From CAVQFB01 sp963711675 (GTDB lineage: Bacteria > Acidobacteriota > Terriglobia > Terriglobales > Acidobacteriaceae): a stretch of 64,000 bases of DNA. This document shows, piece by piece, positions 9,231-19,895 of this stretch. The notes below the pieces were generated by a model that worked only from the letters and a program-made list of their open reading frames with translations, was not told the DNA's origin and searched no databases. Each line of letters begins with the position of its first letter. Position 1 is the stretch's first letter. Both the position numbers and the translations under genes were made by a program. The stretch covers positions 186,001 through 250,000 of the forward strand of contig CAVQFB010000006.1 in assembly GCA_963711675.1 (NCBI GenBank). The letters run 5' to 3'.

Positions 9231-10148
9231 TCAGCGGGACGAGCGAGACTTGGCACCGGGCGCGGGCTTCGAGCCATTGGAAACTTCGGAAGACCTACCG
9301 TGACCACTCGTTTTGGAAGCCCCCTCACGCTTGGTGTAGTTGCGCTCCCAGATGATGCGCAATCCTTCCAGCGTCAGCGTTTCGTCCACCGTTTGAATAT
9401 ATTTTGACCCCGTGCCGAACAGCGAAGCCAGGCCACCCGTGGCCACAACCTTCGATTCCTTCCCCATTTCTTTGAGCAGCAGGTCAAGAACGCCATCGAT
9501 CAGCCCGAGATAGCCATAATAAAGACCGGATTGCATACTCGCGACCGTGTTAGTGCCGATCACCTTGCTGGGCTTCTTGATGTCGACACGTTGCAGCCGT
9601 GCAGCGCGGCCGAACAGGGCCTCCGCCGAAATGCCGATGCCCGGGCAAATGACTCCGCCCACGTACTCGCCCTTGGCAGAAACGCAATCGAAGGTCGTGG
9701 CGGTTCCAAAGTCGACCGAGATAACAGGCCCGCCGTACTTTTCATAGGCCGCGACGGAATTCACGATGCGATCGGCTCCGACTTCTGCCGGATTGTCATA
9801 CTGCACGGGCATGCCGGTCTTCACGCCCGGCTCAATGAACAGCGGCTTGGTGTTGAAGTAGCGCTCACACACCTGCCGGAGCGTGGTATCGACAGGAGGC
9901 ACAACGGAAGAAATCACAATGCCATGGATGCCCGAGACTTCCAGATTGTCCATCGCGAAGAGATTCCGGAACAAAACGCCATATTCGTCGACGGTTTGCG
10001 TGTGGTTAGTGGCAACGCGCCACTGCGCGACCAGCAGCTCGTAGCCGGACGAGTCGCCGCCGGCGTGCTCGGCAGGCTTGACCTTGGCCACGCGTGCGAA
10101 TACGCCCAGAACCGTGTTGGTGTTGCCGACATCGAGGACGAGAAGCAT
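9231..10148 (-). CDS. coaX: Type III pantothenate kinase
   Basis: A 305-aa protein that phosphorylates pantothenate in the first step of coenzyme A synthesis. It has the type III signatures DVGNTNTVLGVF (residues 6-17, phosphate-binding loop), the GADR motif near residue 126 and DFGTATTFD near residue 149. The GGVICPGI region follows. It is longer than the usual about 255 aa because of a 30-residue basic, Ser/Gly-rich tail (SKTSGHGRSSEVSNGSK). The ATG at 10148 opens directly on the catalytic core. It follows nadC and birA on the same strand, a common arrangement for NAD, biotin and CoA cofactor genes. Confidence 0.95.
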   Translation of the reverse strand: MLLVLDVGNTNTVLGVFARVAKVKPAEHAGGDSSGYELLVAQWRVATNHTQTVDEYGVLFRNLFAMDNLEVSGIHGIVISSVVPPVDTTLRQVCERYFNTKPLFIEPGVKTGMPVQYDNPAEVGADRIVNSVAAYEKYGGPVISVDFGTATTFDCVSAKGEYVGGVICPGIGISAEALFGRAARLQRVDIKKPSKVIGTNTVASMQSGLYYGYLGLIDGVLDLLLKEMGKESKVVATGGLASLFGTGSKYIQTVDETLTLEGLRIIWERNYTKREGASKTSGHGRSSEVSNGSKPAPGAKSRSSR

Positions 10149-10407
10149 AGGTAACAGCTACGGAATACGCCGGTTCGTTTCAGTGCGTGCCTTCAGGCCC
10201 ACTTGGCATCCGTCGTGGGAGGGCACGACTTTAGTCGTGCCGAACACACCGAAAAACACGCGCCTTCAGGCGCTGAGGGCCACAAACCAGCCTGTCCCCG
10301 CAGCGCCTTCGCAAACTGCAAGAAAATCCTCTTCGTACCAGGGTACCGCTTTAGCGGTACCGTAAGTCGTGCCTTGTCACAGCCCCTTTAGGGGCCGCAG
10401 TCGGTGG
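10149..10407 (+). repeat. Two-hairpin modules 4 and 5 between birA and coaX
   Basis: Module 4: GGCACGACTTTAGTCGTGCC (10222-10241), then GCGCCTTCAGGCGC (10260-10273). Module 5: flank CGTACCAG, GGTACCGCTTTAGCGGTACC (10342-10361), then GCCCCTTTAGGGGC (10382-10395). A half copy (GCGTGCCTTCAGGCCCAC) sits at 10185-10202. The two modules have wholly different stems with the same CTT[C/T]AG centre, so pairing and not sequence is kept. Confidence 0.85.
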
Positions 10408-11418
10408 TCACTCTACCGCTCGCACCGTACCCGAGAGCACCGTTCGCAGCCCGTGTTCGGTGCGAACCTGCAGAAAGCCGCGCGCGTCCAGGCCTTCTGT
10501 CACTCCCTCAAATCCGGCGTGCTCCTCGATCCGAATCTTGCGGCCACGCACATACGAAGAATGATCCGCAAACCGGCGCAAAATGAGCTCGCGAGCATTC
10601 GGCTTTTCTAGCAGATCGCGGTATTCGCGGTCGAGTGATTTTAGCAAAGCCGCCGCCAGCTCGACCCGCGACCACTCGCTTCCTGTCGCCTGGCGGAGCG
10701 AGATCGCGAGGTCGCGAATCTCGGCCGGAAACGATACCTGATTCACATTCACGCCAATCCCCGTCACGATGTAGCGCACTCCGGTCGCCTCGGCATTCAT
10801 CTCGGTCAAGATGCCGCAGACTTTTCGCCCGTCGAGTAGCACATCGTTGGGCCACTTGAGATCGGGATTCAGTCCGGGATCAACCTCCCGAATCGCCCGG
10901 TGGACCGCCAGTCCGGCCGCCAGCGACAACACCAGAACGTCCGACGGCGGCAGCGGAGGCCGCAACACCACAGAACAATAGATCCCGGTGGATCGCGCGG
11001 AATGCCAGGTGTTTGCGCCGCGCCCGCGGCCTCCCGTCTGCTCTTCCGCCAGAAGGACGGTGCCTTCCGGCGCGCCTGCTGCTGCGGCTTCCATGGCCGC
11101 CGTGTTAGTCGACCCGATCTTGTAGTAGTGGTGAATCTGCTTGCTGAAGATGGTCCCCTTGATCAGGGGTGCGAGAACATCGGGTAAGAGCAGATCAGGC
11201 ACAGCGCGGAGCTGGTATCCAGTGGCCGGATGCCCCGCAACCTCCACTCCCAAACGCCGGAGCTGCTGGATGAGCCGCCACACCTCGGACCGGCTGGTGC
11301 CGATCTCCTCCGCGATCTTTGTGCCGCTGACCACCACGGTGGCGTGATCGCTCAATAAACGAACGATTCGGCCGAGACGAATATCCGTTCTCTGCGGAGC
11401 GGACCTCGGCCTTGCCAC
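10408..11418 (-). CDS. birA: Bifunctional biotin-protein ligase / HTH repressor
   Basis: A 336-aa protein that activates biotin as biotinyl-AMP and transfers it to the carboxylase biotin carrier. The N-terminal 65 residues form a winged helix (TKIAEEIGTSRSEVWRLIQQLRRLG), so it may also repress biotin genes. The catalytic domain has GSTN, the biotin-binding GGRGRGANTW loop and KWPNDVLL, followed by GIGVNVNQ. The C-terminal SH3-like domain (LRTVLSGTVRAV) is present. Its likely substrate in this window is the EAMKM carrier protein at 58072-58569. Confidence 0.95.
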   Translation of the reverse strand: MARPRSAPQRTDIRLGRIVRLLSDHATVVVSGTKIAEEIGTSRSEVWRLIQQLRRLGVEVAGHPATGYQLRAVPDLLLPDVLAPLIKGTIFSKQIHHYYKIGSTNTAAMEAAAAGAPEGTVLLAEEQTGGRGRGANTWHSARSTGIYCSVVLRPPLPPSDVLVLSLAAGLAVHRAIREVDPGLNPDLKWPNDVLLDGRKVCGILTEMNAEATGVRYIVTGIGVNVNQVSFPAEIRDLAISLRQATGSEWSRVELAAALLKSLDREYRDLLEKPNARELILRRFADHSSYVRGRKIRIEEHAGFEGVTEGLDARGFLQVRTEHGLRTVLSGTVRAVE

Positions 11419-11524
11419 GGCCCGGGTTGTAGCCGGTTTCTTGATGCGGGCATTATGCGGGAATGCCGGAAAAACGACAAATGTCAGTCAACGGCGAGGT
11501 GCGCCTTGGATTCTAACCATCTAT

Positions 11525-11600
11525 TTCTCTATCGGTGTCATCCTGAGCGCAGCCGTTCTTCAGGCGGAGCGAAGGACCCGGCGCGCATCTCCACCGCCAT
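11525..11600 (+). repeat. Dispersed TGTCATCCTGAGCG...GAAGGACC repeat, copy A
   Basis: A segment of about 75 bp beginning CTATCGGTGTCATCCTGAGC and ending GCGCGCATCTCCACCGCCAT. Near-identical copies are at 24634-24750 (with an internal insertion) and 32731-32800; shorter relatives are at 1381-1440 and 28194-28260. All five are on the same strand. It occupies the 256-bp gap between nadC and birA. Confidence 0.85.
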
Positions 11601-11674
11601 CCGGGGTCACACCCCCGATCGCTTTAACGCGTTCCACCGCATCCGTTTCTGCGAGTGCTGGACCTAGAATGATC

Positions 11675-12553
11675 TCAGGCGGAAACAACTCGCAGACTCA
11701 TATCGACGGCAACAGCCGAGTGTGTGATGGCGCCAACAGAAATGAAATCTACTCCCGTCTCAGCATAGGCACGAACGTTTGCCAGCGTAATGCCGCCCGA
11801 ACACTCGACCGGAACACGTTTTTGCAGTGAGGCACAGCGATCTACCGCGCGCTTCACGTCTTCGACGGACATGTGATCGAGCAGGACCACCTCGGCGCCG
11901 TGCGCCAGCGATTGTTCAAGCTCGTCCAGGTTGCGCACCTCGATTTCGATCGGCTGTGCGCCGCGCCGGTTGCGGTGCGCCCTCTCGAGCGCGGGCGCCG
12001 TGCCGCCAGCCAGAACGATGTGATTGCTCTTGAGCAACACGCCATCGGATAGGTCGAGCCGGTGGTTCTGCCCGCCACCACAGCGCACGGCGTACTTGTC
12101 GATCACGCGGAGCCCCGGCGAAGTCTTGCGCGTATCGAGAATCCTGGCTTTGGTTCCCGCCACCGCATCCACAAACTGCCGGGTGAGCGTGGCGATGCCG
12201 CTCATGCGTTGCAGAAAATTAAGAATGACGCGCTCGCAGGAAAGAATGACCCGCGCATTGTGCCGCACGACCGCAACCGATTGCCCCTTGTGCAGCCGGA
12301 CTCCATCGAAAATCTCCGGATGGGTGGTGACTTCGTAGTGCGACGTAACCGCGCCGTCGAGCGCTGCGTACACATCGAGAATCCGCGAAACGCAACCGAT
12401 GCCCGCCAGAATGCAATCCTGCTTGGCCAGGATCGTGCCCGCACCAAGCTGTGCAGGATCGATGCAGGCGTAGCTGGTCGCGTCGCGCGTGGCGCGATCT
12501 TCGTTGAGCGCGTTCTCGATAATCGCCGTAATGCGGCGGCTGTTCCAGTCCAT
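11675..12553 (-). CDS. nadC: Nicotinate-nucleotide pyrophosphorylase (carboxylating)
   Basis: A 292-aa quinolinate phosphoribosyltransferase, which forms nicotinate mononucleotide from quinolinate and PRPP in de novo NAD synthesis. Diagnostic motifs are LNFLQRMSGIATLT, then TRKTSPGLR followed by YAVRCGGGQNHRLDLSD, then EIEVRNLDE and the phosphate-binding CSGGITLANVRAYAETGVDFIS. Length is normal and no frameshift is seen. It lies downstream of valS and upstream of birA on the minus strand. nadA and nadB are not in the window. Confidence 0.95.
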   Translation of the reverse strand: MDWNSRRITAIIENALNEDRATRDATSYACIDPAQLGAGTILAKQDCILAGIGCVSRILDVYAALDGAVTSHYEVTTHPEIFDGVRLHKGQSVAVVRHNARVILSCERVILNFLQRMSGIATLTRQFVDAVAGTKARILDTRKTSPGLRVIDKYAVRCGGGQNHRLDLSDGVLLKSNHIVLAGGTAPALERAHRNRRGAQPIEIEVRNLDELEQSLAHGAEVVLLDHMSVEDVKRAVDRCASLQKRVPVECSGGITLANVRAYAETGVDFISVGAITHSAVAVDMSLRVVSA

Positions 12554-12712
12554 TTCTTCCCCCTACGCAGCGGCGAGCCACCGTCCTACATCCCTGTGCG
12601 AGCCACCACAACTCACCCGCCAGATCCCCTGCGGAGTGGACGCCCTCATCCGTCCAGTCGACCCAACCAGATCCCGTGTGGGGCGGGCGCCCTCGCCCGC
12701 CTGCTATACGAT

Positions 12713-15530
<2,818 letters not shown>

Positions 15531-16544
15531 GAGGTGCTCGATAACGACGGACGACCGGGGGTCAAAGACGTACGACCAAGGACCAACGACCGACTTTTGA
15601 GTTTAAAGGTCGGAGAAAATGGGGTCAAACAGGGGATGGGATAGTGTGTGCGTGCTGCGTAGATGTACACACTCGCACATCAGCCAAGTAGAAATCGCTA
15701 GTGTTCATGCAGTCGATAGCGCTGTGGCATGCGTTTCACCCGCGTCAAATGCTGGGATTAACGATATGGCCGAGCGTATGTCGGGCGCGGGGTTCGATAC
15801 CCGCGAGTTCGGCATTCTGGCCATCGCAGAGGCGATTCAAGCCAGCTTCGATGTAGAGGTCGGCGACGGATTTGAAGTCACCACCTCCGCTTGCACCTGG
15901 GTGCTGTAGAAGATCGACGGGTCTGCATGGATCCATTGGGCATCGAGAAAACCCGGTAGTCTTCGCAAGTTCTCCATGTGCTGATGGGGCGCCATTGATG
16001 TGATTGACCAAATTGCTCGACAAACTGGATGATTCTGGACCTCAAGTCCTTTTCAAAGGCTTTCCGATGAAGCTGGCATTTTCCAAGTATGCTCGTGACG
16101 AATTCGCGGGAGGCAATCCACGCGTAAAGATTCGAAGCCATTCTCGCTCACTATGAGCTAGAATCGAAGCCCCACAACACTTGCATATCTTGGGATCGTT
16201 AGCAATCCCCCATCTTGGGATCTTCTCAAGGTGAACCCGCTAGTTACCCTAGAAGGTCTTGTCCCGGACAGGCAGTGCAAGCTCTATTTTGAGGGAAACA
16301 ACGCCATCTGGCGTTGCGGCGCGCGGACGAAGATCAGCTGACGCAGGCGATCCAATCCCTAGGTTGAAAGATCACAGCCCACCCCCACCATCGTGCCTAC
16401 CTGACGCCACGAGTGCCATTCCCACTTGCTCAGACCACTGGCTACACTGCCGTGTCGCCGGGTGCCAGTGATATTCCAGTTTAGAGAGATTGGCAGGGGC
16501 TGCACCCTAAAAGAAAAGAAACGCGCGTTCAAATAGAGGAGGGC
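15531..16544. other. 1-kb accessory gap without a convincing gene
   Basis: Lower GC than the flanks. The only protein-like signal is on the minus strand between 15745 and 16141, in three different frames. No tRNA cloverleaf, hairpin module or insertion-sequence end is recognisable. A promoter for the propeller gene should lie at its right end, but no clear -35/-10 pair is visible. Confidence 0.5.
15745..16141 (-). pseudogene. Possible decayed ORF, family unknown
   Basis: Protein-like sequence moves through three frames. The first is MASNLYAWIASREFVTSILG with FEKDLRSRIIQFVEQFGQS (16141 to about 16000), the second is LPGFLDAQWIHADPSIFYST (about 15970 to 15890) and the third is DFKSVADLYIEAGLNRLCDG (about 15885 to 15800). 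None alone is a convincing gene. Together they could be one reading frame broken by two indels. I do not recognise the family, and it may simply be chance. Confidence 0.25.
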
Positions 16545-16547
16545 ATG

Positions 16548-17570
16548 ATGAAACGAAACATATCGAGAGTTCTTCGCAGGTTCGTGATGGTGGCCATGGT
16601 TCCCATGGTGCTTCTGGGTCTCGTTGGATACTCGGCTAAGGCGCAGGACCCGAAGAAAGCTAGGGAAAACCTCCCGCCGCTCACGACAACAATACCGCCG
16701 AACAACCCGCTCCAAGTCGCCATACTTCGCTGGTACCCCGCGAACCGGACAACGAGGTTCGGGGTGGGGACCAACCCCTATGGCGTGGCCTTTGATGGGG
16801 TCAACATCTGGGTGGCGAATGACAATAGCAATAATGTGACGAAGCTGCGGGCAAACGACGGCTCGACGCTCGGCACTTTTACGGTGGGGACCCAGCCCTT
16901 TGGACTGGCCTTCGATGGCGCCAATATCTGGGTGACGAACTATGGAACCAACAACGTGACTGAGCTGCGCGCGAGCGACGGGACCGTGCTCGGAACCTTT
17001 GCGGTGGGAACCGGCCCCTACGGCGCGGCCTTTGATGGGGCCAACATCTGGGTGGCGAACAACCTCAGCAACAACGTAACCAAGCTGAGGGCGAGCGACG
17101 GCTCAGTCCTCGGAACCTTCGCCGTGGGTACTAACCCCATTGGCGTGGCCTTTGAGGGCGCCAACATCTGGGTCACAAATACTAATGGCAACACCGTGAC
17201 CAAACTGAAGGCGAGCAACGGCTCGACACTCGGCACCTTTGCAGTGGGAACCCAGCCTGTCGGACTCGCCTTTGATGGCGCGAATATCTGGGTTGCGAAT
17301 GCAGTTAGCAACACCGTGACCAAACTCAAGGCGAGCGATGGGTCGACCGTCGGAACCTTTGCGGTAGGAGCTTTCCCCGAAGGCGTGGCCTTTGATGGGA
17401 TCAACATCTGGGTGGCAAATAGTACTAGCGGCACCGTGACCAAGCTGAGGGCGAGCGACGGCTCAGTCCTCGGAACCTTTACCGTGGGAACCGCCCCGTT
17501 TGGCGTGGCCTTCGATGGATCCAACATCTGGGTGACAAATGTTGTTAGCAACACCGTTTCAAAACTTTAG
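16548..17570 (+). CDS. Exported seven-bladed beta-propeller protein (Vgb/YVTN-like)
   Basis: About 340 aa: a signal peptide (residues 1-33, ending GYSAKAQ), a short linker, then seven 40-residue repeats of the form VGT-P-G-AFDGANIWVTN----NVTKLRASDGS-LGTF. The IWV core recurs every 120 bp (16807, 16927, 17047, 17167, 17287, 17407, 17527). Seven units and an extra N-terminal strand (TTRFGVGT) that could close the ring fit a seven-bladed propeller. Enzymes of the Vgb family have catalytic His residues; none are seen here, so binding or surface display is likelier. The second of two adjacent ATGs (16548) is better spaced from the AGGAGGG site than the first (16545). Confidence 0.85.
   Translation: MKRNISRVLRRFVMVAMVPMVLLGLVGYSAKAQDPKKARENLPPLTTTIPPNNPLQVAILRWYPANRTTRFGVGTNPYGVAFDGVNIWVANDNSNNVTKLRANDGSTLGTFTVGTQPFGLAFDGANIWVTNYGTNNVTELRASDGTVLGTFAVGTGPYGAAFDGANIWVANNLSNNVTKLRASDGSVLGTFAVGTNPIGVAFEGANIWVTNTNGNTVTKLKASNGSTLGTFAVGTQPVGLAFDGANIWVANAVSNTVTKLKASDGSTVGTFAVGAFPEGVAFDGINIWVANSTSGTVTKLRASDGSVLGTFTVGTAPFGVAFDGSNIWVTNVVSNTVSKL
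16764..17560 (+). repeat. 120-bp in-frame tandem repeats within the propeller gene
   Basis: Seven units with exact 120-bp period and high DNA similarity (for example GGCGTGGCCTTTGATGG and AACATCTGGGTG recur in phase). The similarity includes third codon positions, which points to recent duplication or gene conversion between blades. Confidence 0.9.
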
Positions 17571-17703
17571 AAAGATTGGTAACTTTCGAGGTGGGCTCGC
17601 CCACCTTATTACAACCACAATTGAGGACGGGTGCCCGAGGCTTGTGATCTCGCAGGCACCGCCTTGGACCTGAATTTGATTTCCACACAAAGGGAGTCCG
17701 AAA

Positions 17704-18282
17704 ATGAAAGAGACACAAGTATCGAAGAAGGCTGCATCGAAGGGATACGCGTTTGCCCTGGCGCTTGCCGTGGTGGTAATCGGTGGAGTTCCAGCTAGGG
17801 CGCAGGCGGCTCCCGCGAAAGCCCTCGTCAAGCATGTTTTGATTGGCACGTATTATCACGCGACTTCCGGTGGAACCACATCCTGTGCGACGCAAGGTTG
17901 CACCGCAATAGTCAATGTCTCCAGCGTAAAGATCCCATGCCCCGGCGCTGCGGGTGTGCAGTGCACTTACGAAGTCGACATAGCGGCACAATCTAATATG
18001 GAGACCCCAGGCGAAGGACTCTACCAGTTCTTGATCGACGGCGCGCCGCCCAACGGCGGTGGAACAGACCTTAAAGGTTTTTGGATTTGGGGGATATCCG
18101 GGCCCTCAGGGCCGGGGCCAATGTCAGGCTCCGCCGCTTACAGTGTTAACTCACAAGTGACAAACACCAGCGCCAACCAGGTGCATTCCATTGTTGTTAA
18201 CCTCGCGTGCACTCTGGGGAATCCCGGCTGTACTGTAAATTCAGGCCAGACCAGTTTAACGGTCAGGGTGCTCAAACCGTGA
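17704..18282 (+). CDS. Exported protein of unknown function
   Basis: A 192-aa protein with an AAAGGGAG site 7 nt before its ATG. The signal peptide spans residues 1-34 (YAFALALAVVVIGGVPARAQA). The mature part is Gly/Ser/Thr-rich and beta-like, with four or more Cys (TTSCATQGCTAIV, IPCPGAAGVQCTYEVD, LACTLGNPGC) that could form disulfides. No family is recognised. It begins 133 bp after the propeller gene on the same strand, so the two may be coexpressed surface or periplasmic partners. Confidence 0.7.
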   Translation: MKETQVSKKAASKGYAFALALAVVVIGGVPARAQAAPAKALVKHVLIGTYYHATSGGTTSCATQGCTAIVNVSSVKIPCPGAAGVQCTYEVDIAAQSNMETPGEGLYQFLIDGAPPNGGGTDLKGFWIWGISGPSGPGPMSGSAAYSVNSQVTNTSANQVHSIVVNLACTLGNPGCTVNSGQTSLTVRVLKP

Positions 18283-18290
18283 GTCAAGCT

Positions 18291-18430
18291 TCAAGTTAAC
18301 ATCTCTTCTAGCGTCCATACGGGATTCGTGAGTCCGCTTTCCATGGCCGGGGTGTATCGGATCGTCTTGTGCGTCCGACAAAAGTTATAAAGGCAAAATG
18401 CAACATTACAAAGTGGAGGAACCATCGATC
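18291..18430 (-). pseudogene. Transposase C-terminal remnant
   Basis: The minus-strand reading LCNVAFCLYNFCRTHKTIRY followed by TPAMESGLTNPVWTLEEML matches the C-terminal end of a DDE transposase family in which YNF-RIH-TLR-TPAMAAG-TD--WSLEE is typical. No N-terminal catalytic part is present upstream; the frame to 18572 has only unrelated sequence. It is a short decayed fragment in the accessory stretch. Confidence 0.6.
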
Positions 18431-18785
18431 TGCAATTCCAAGAGGATTCGTATCCCTCGATAGAAGTTCTCCTTGCTTGTATGCTGTCTCCCAACGATTC
18501 AACACCGAACGCAATTCTCACTGCGCGTTCCAAATTGCGACTCGCGCTCTGGGTCTGCCAATCCGCAAACACTTGAGCGAACGGAGGCCCTCGGCAATCT
18601 CTGGCTCGATGCGCACAGATTGAATTCGGTCCGATTGCCCGCCCCCCTTTTAGACCCAGCGTTGTAGATGTGCTGATAAATCAAGCCACCCTCCCACTTC
18701 ACGCCTAATCCCTTGTCCCGGACTTCATCCCCCATAACGCGCTTGGAATAGGTTTCAGTACAGATCATTAAGACCAGCCCGGTGC

Positions 18786-18822
18786 CCCAGGTTCGCGCCC
18801 CGGTTTTGGGCGCTAACCTGGG
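18786..18822. repeat. REP-like palindrome, left copy
   Basis: A 37-bp imperfect palindrome with arms CCCAGGTTCGCGCCC and GGGCGCTAACCTGGG around a CGGTTTT centre. Its inverted counterpart is at 18991-19027. It lies 41 bp upstream of a RAYT-type start codon. Confidence 0.85.
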
Positions 18823-18863
18823 ATCACTGCATCCCCATTAACTAATGTTGTAGCCTTTCGGCT

Positions 18864-18985
18864 ATGCCGCGCAGTTTACGACGCTATCAGCAGTCAGGAC
18901 AATCCCATTTTCTCACTTTCAGTTGCTACCGCCGGCAGGCTCGGTTCACCTCTCCTGAGATTTGCGAGCCCCGGCACGAATCTTC
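18864..18985 (+). pseudogene. Truncated RAYT (REP-associated tyrosine transposase)
   Basis: ATG 18864 opens MPRSLRRYQQSGQSHFLTFS with CYRRQARFTSPEI, the typical N-terminus of the IS200-like Y1 transposases that mobilise REP sequences. After about 35 residues the similarity stops, and the frame runs into the second palindrome and then antisense to the next gene. The His-Hyd-His and catalytic Tyr motifs are absent, so this is an inactive stub. It sits between two inverted REP-like palindromes. Confidence 0.75.
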
Positions 18986-18990
18986 CTCAA

Positions 18991-19027
18991 CCCAGGTTAG
19001 CGTCCAAAAAGCGGACGCGAACCTGGG
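18991..19027. repeat. REP-like palindrome, right copy (inverted)
   Basis: A 37-bp palindrome with arms CCCAGGTTAGCGTCC and GGACGCGAACCTGGG around AAAAAGC. It equals the reverse complement of the 18786-18822 copy except for a few bases. The pair therefore brackets the RAYT stub as an inverted repeat about 168 bp apart. Confidence 0.85.
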
Positions 19028-19045
19028 CACCGAGCGAATCGGCAC

Positions 19046-19801
19046 TCAGCGGGGAACGATCTCACCAGCCGTCCTGCGCGAAGCACGAAAACTCTCCTGC
19101 CACTGCAGCACCAGATCCGCGGCTAGCAGCGCGAAGATGTTGCACGCCCACACCACCGTTTCGGAGACGTTGCCTCCCAGCTTCTCCCATCCGGTCACGC
19201 CCAGCACCAGGCGTACTTCCAGAAAGACAAGCGCCACCGAAAAGCTGCGCGTCATCCAGCGCCGATGCGGCTCGACCTTGCCTTGCAGGATAAAAGCCAG
19301 GGCAACCAGGGTGGTCACCATCCAACTTACGGCCTGTGCCGCGGCCGCGATGCTGAAAGATCGAGCTCCCGCGCCCGACCGTTCCTCAAAATACTGGACG
19401 TAGAAACCCATGGGTGCGGCGATCAGAACGCCCCCCACGTAAATCCTGCCCACCACGCGATGCAGCTTGGCGTAACTCCGCCGCAATCGATCGGAAAATT
19501 GCATGGGAGCCAGCAGCAGCGCACACGCTCCTGCCAGCCCGTGCGGCAGCAGATACCATCGAAAAGGATGAATGTGCTGCCACTCCGGATCCTGGGCATT
19601 GATCAGGAAGCTCTCGTCGTGAACGAGAACATAGCCAAACATCAGCAGGATGAACGCAGCCAGAACATATTTAGGGCGCAACCACGAAGTGCGCTGCGCA
19701 GTAAGTGAGGCGGTCGCCACGGAGTCCCCCGAACCCGTGAAGTGGGTCCGCGAAACTATACAACGAATGGGTTCGTTAGGGGGTAGCCAACCTTCCATCA
19801 C
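19046..19801 (-). CDS. DUF2306 membrane protein
   Basis: Up to 251 aa, with a start that could also lie at a GTG or ATG 30-50 residues in. It has about six membrane segments (for example YVLAAFILLMFGYVLVHD, GLAGACALLLAPMQF, ALVFLEVRLVLGVTGW). The motifs LRRSYAKLHRVVGRIYVGGV and PHRRWMTRSF, with conserved His residues in the second and fifth helices, match the DUF2306 family, which resembles cytochrome-b561-like folds. Function is not established. Its 3' end is only 18 bp from the REP-like palindrome. Confidence 0.8.
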   Translation of the reverse strand: MMEGWLPPNEPIRCIVSRTHFTGSGDSVATASLTAQRTSWLRPKYVLAAFILLMFGYVLVHDESFLINAQDPEWQHIHPFRWYLLPHGLAGACALLLAPMQFSDRLRRSYAKLHRVVGRIYVGGVLIAAPMGFYVQYFEERSGAGARSFSIAAAAQAVSWMVTTLVALAFILQGKVEPHRRWMTRSFSVALVFLEVRLVLGVTGWEKLGGNVSETVVWACNIFALLAADLVLQWQESFRASRRTAGEIVPR

Positions 19802-19895
19802 TTTGAGGGGGGAGGGGGGGTACCTCCGAAATTGATGCAGTTACGAGTCGGAAACCAGTGGAATAAGTCAGTGAAATTTCGGGTTGGTGAGGAAA

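Noticed and set aside
15783..15805. GGGGTTCGATACCCGCG, like a tRNA T-arm
   Set aside because: Only three bp pair with a 7-nt loop; no acceptor, D or anticodon arm can be placed around it.
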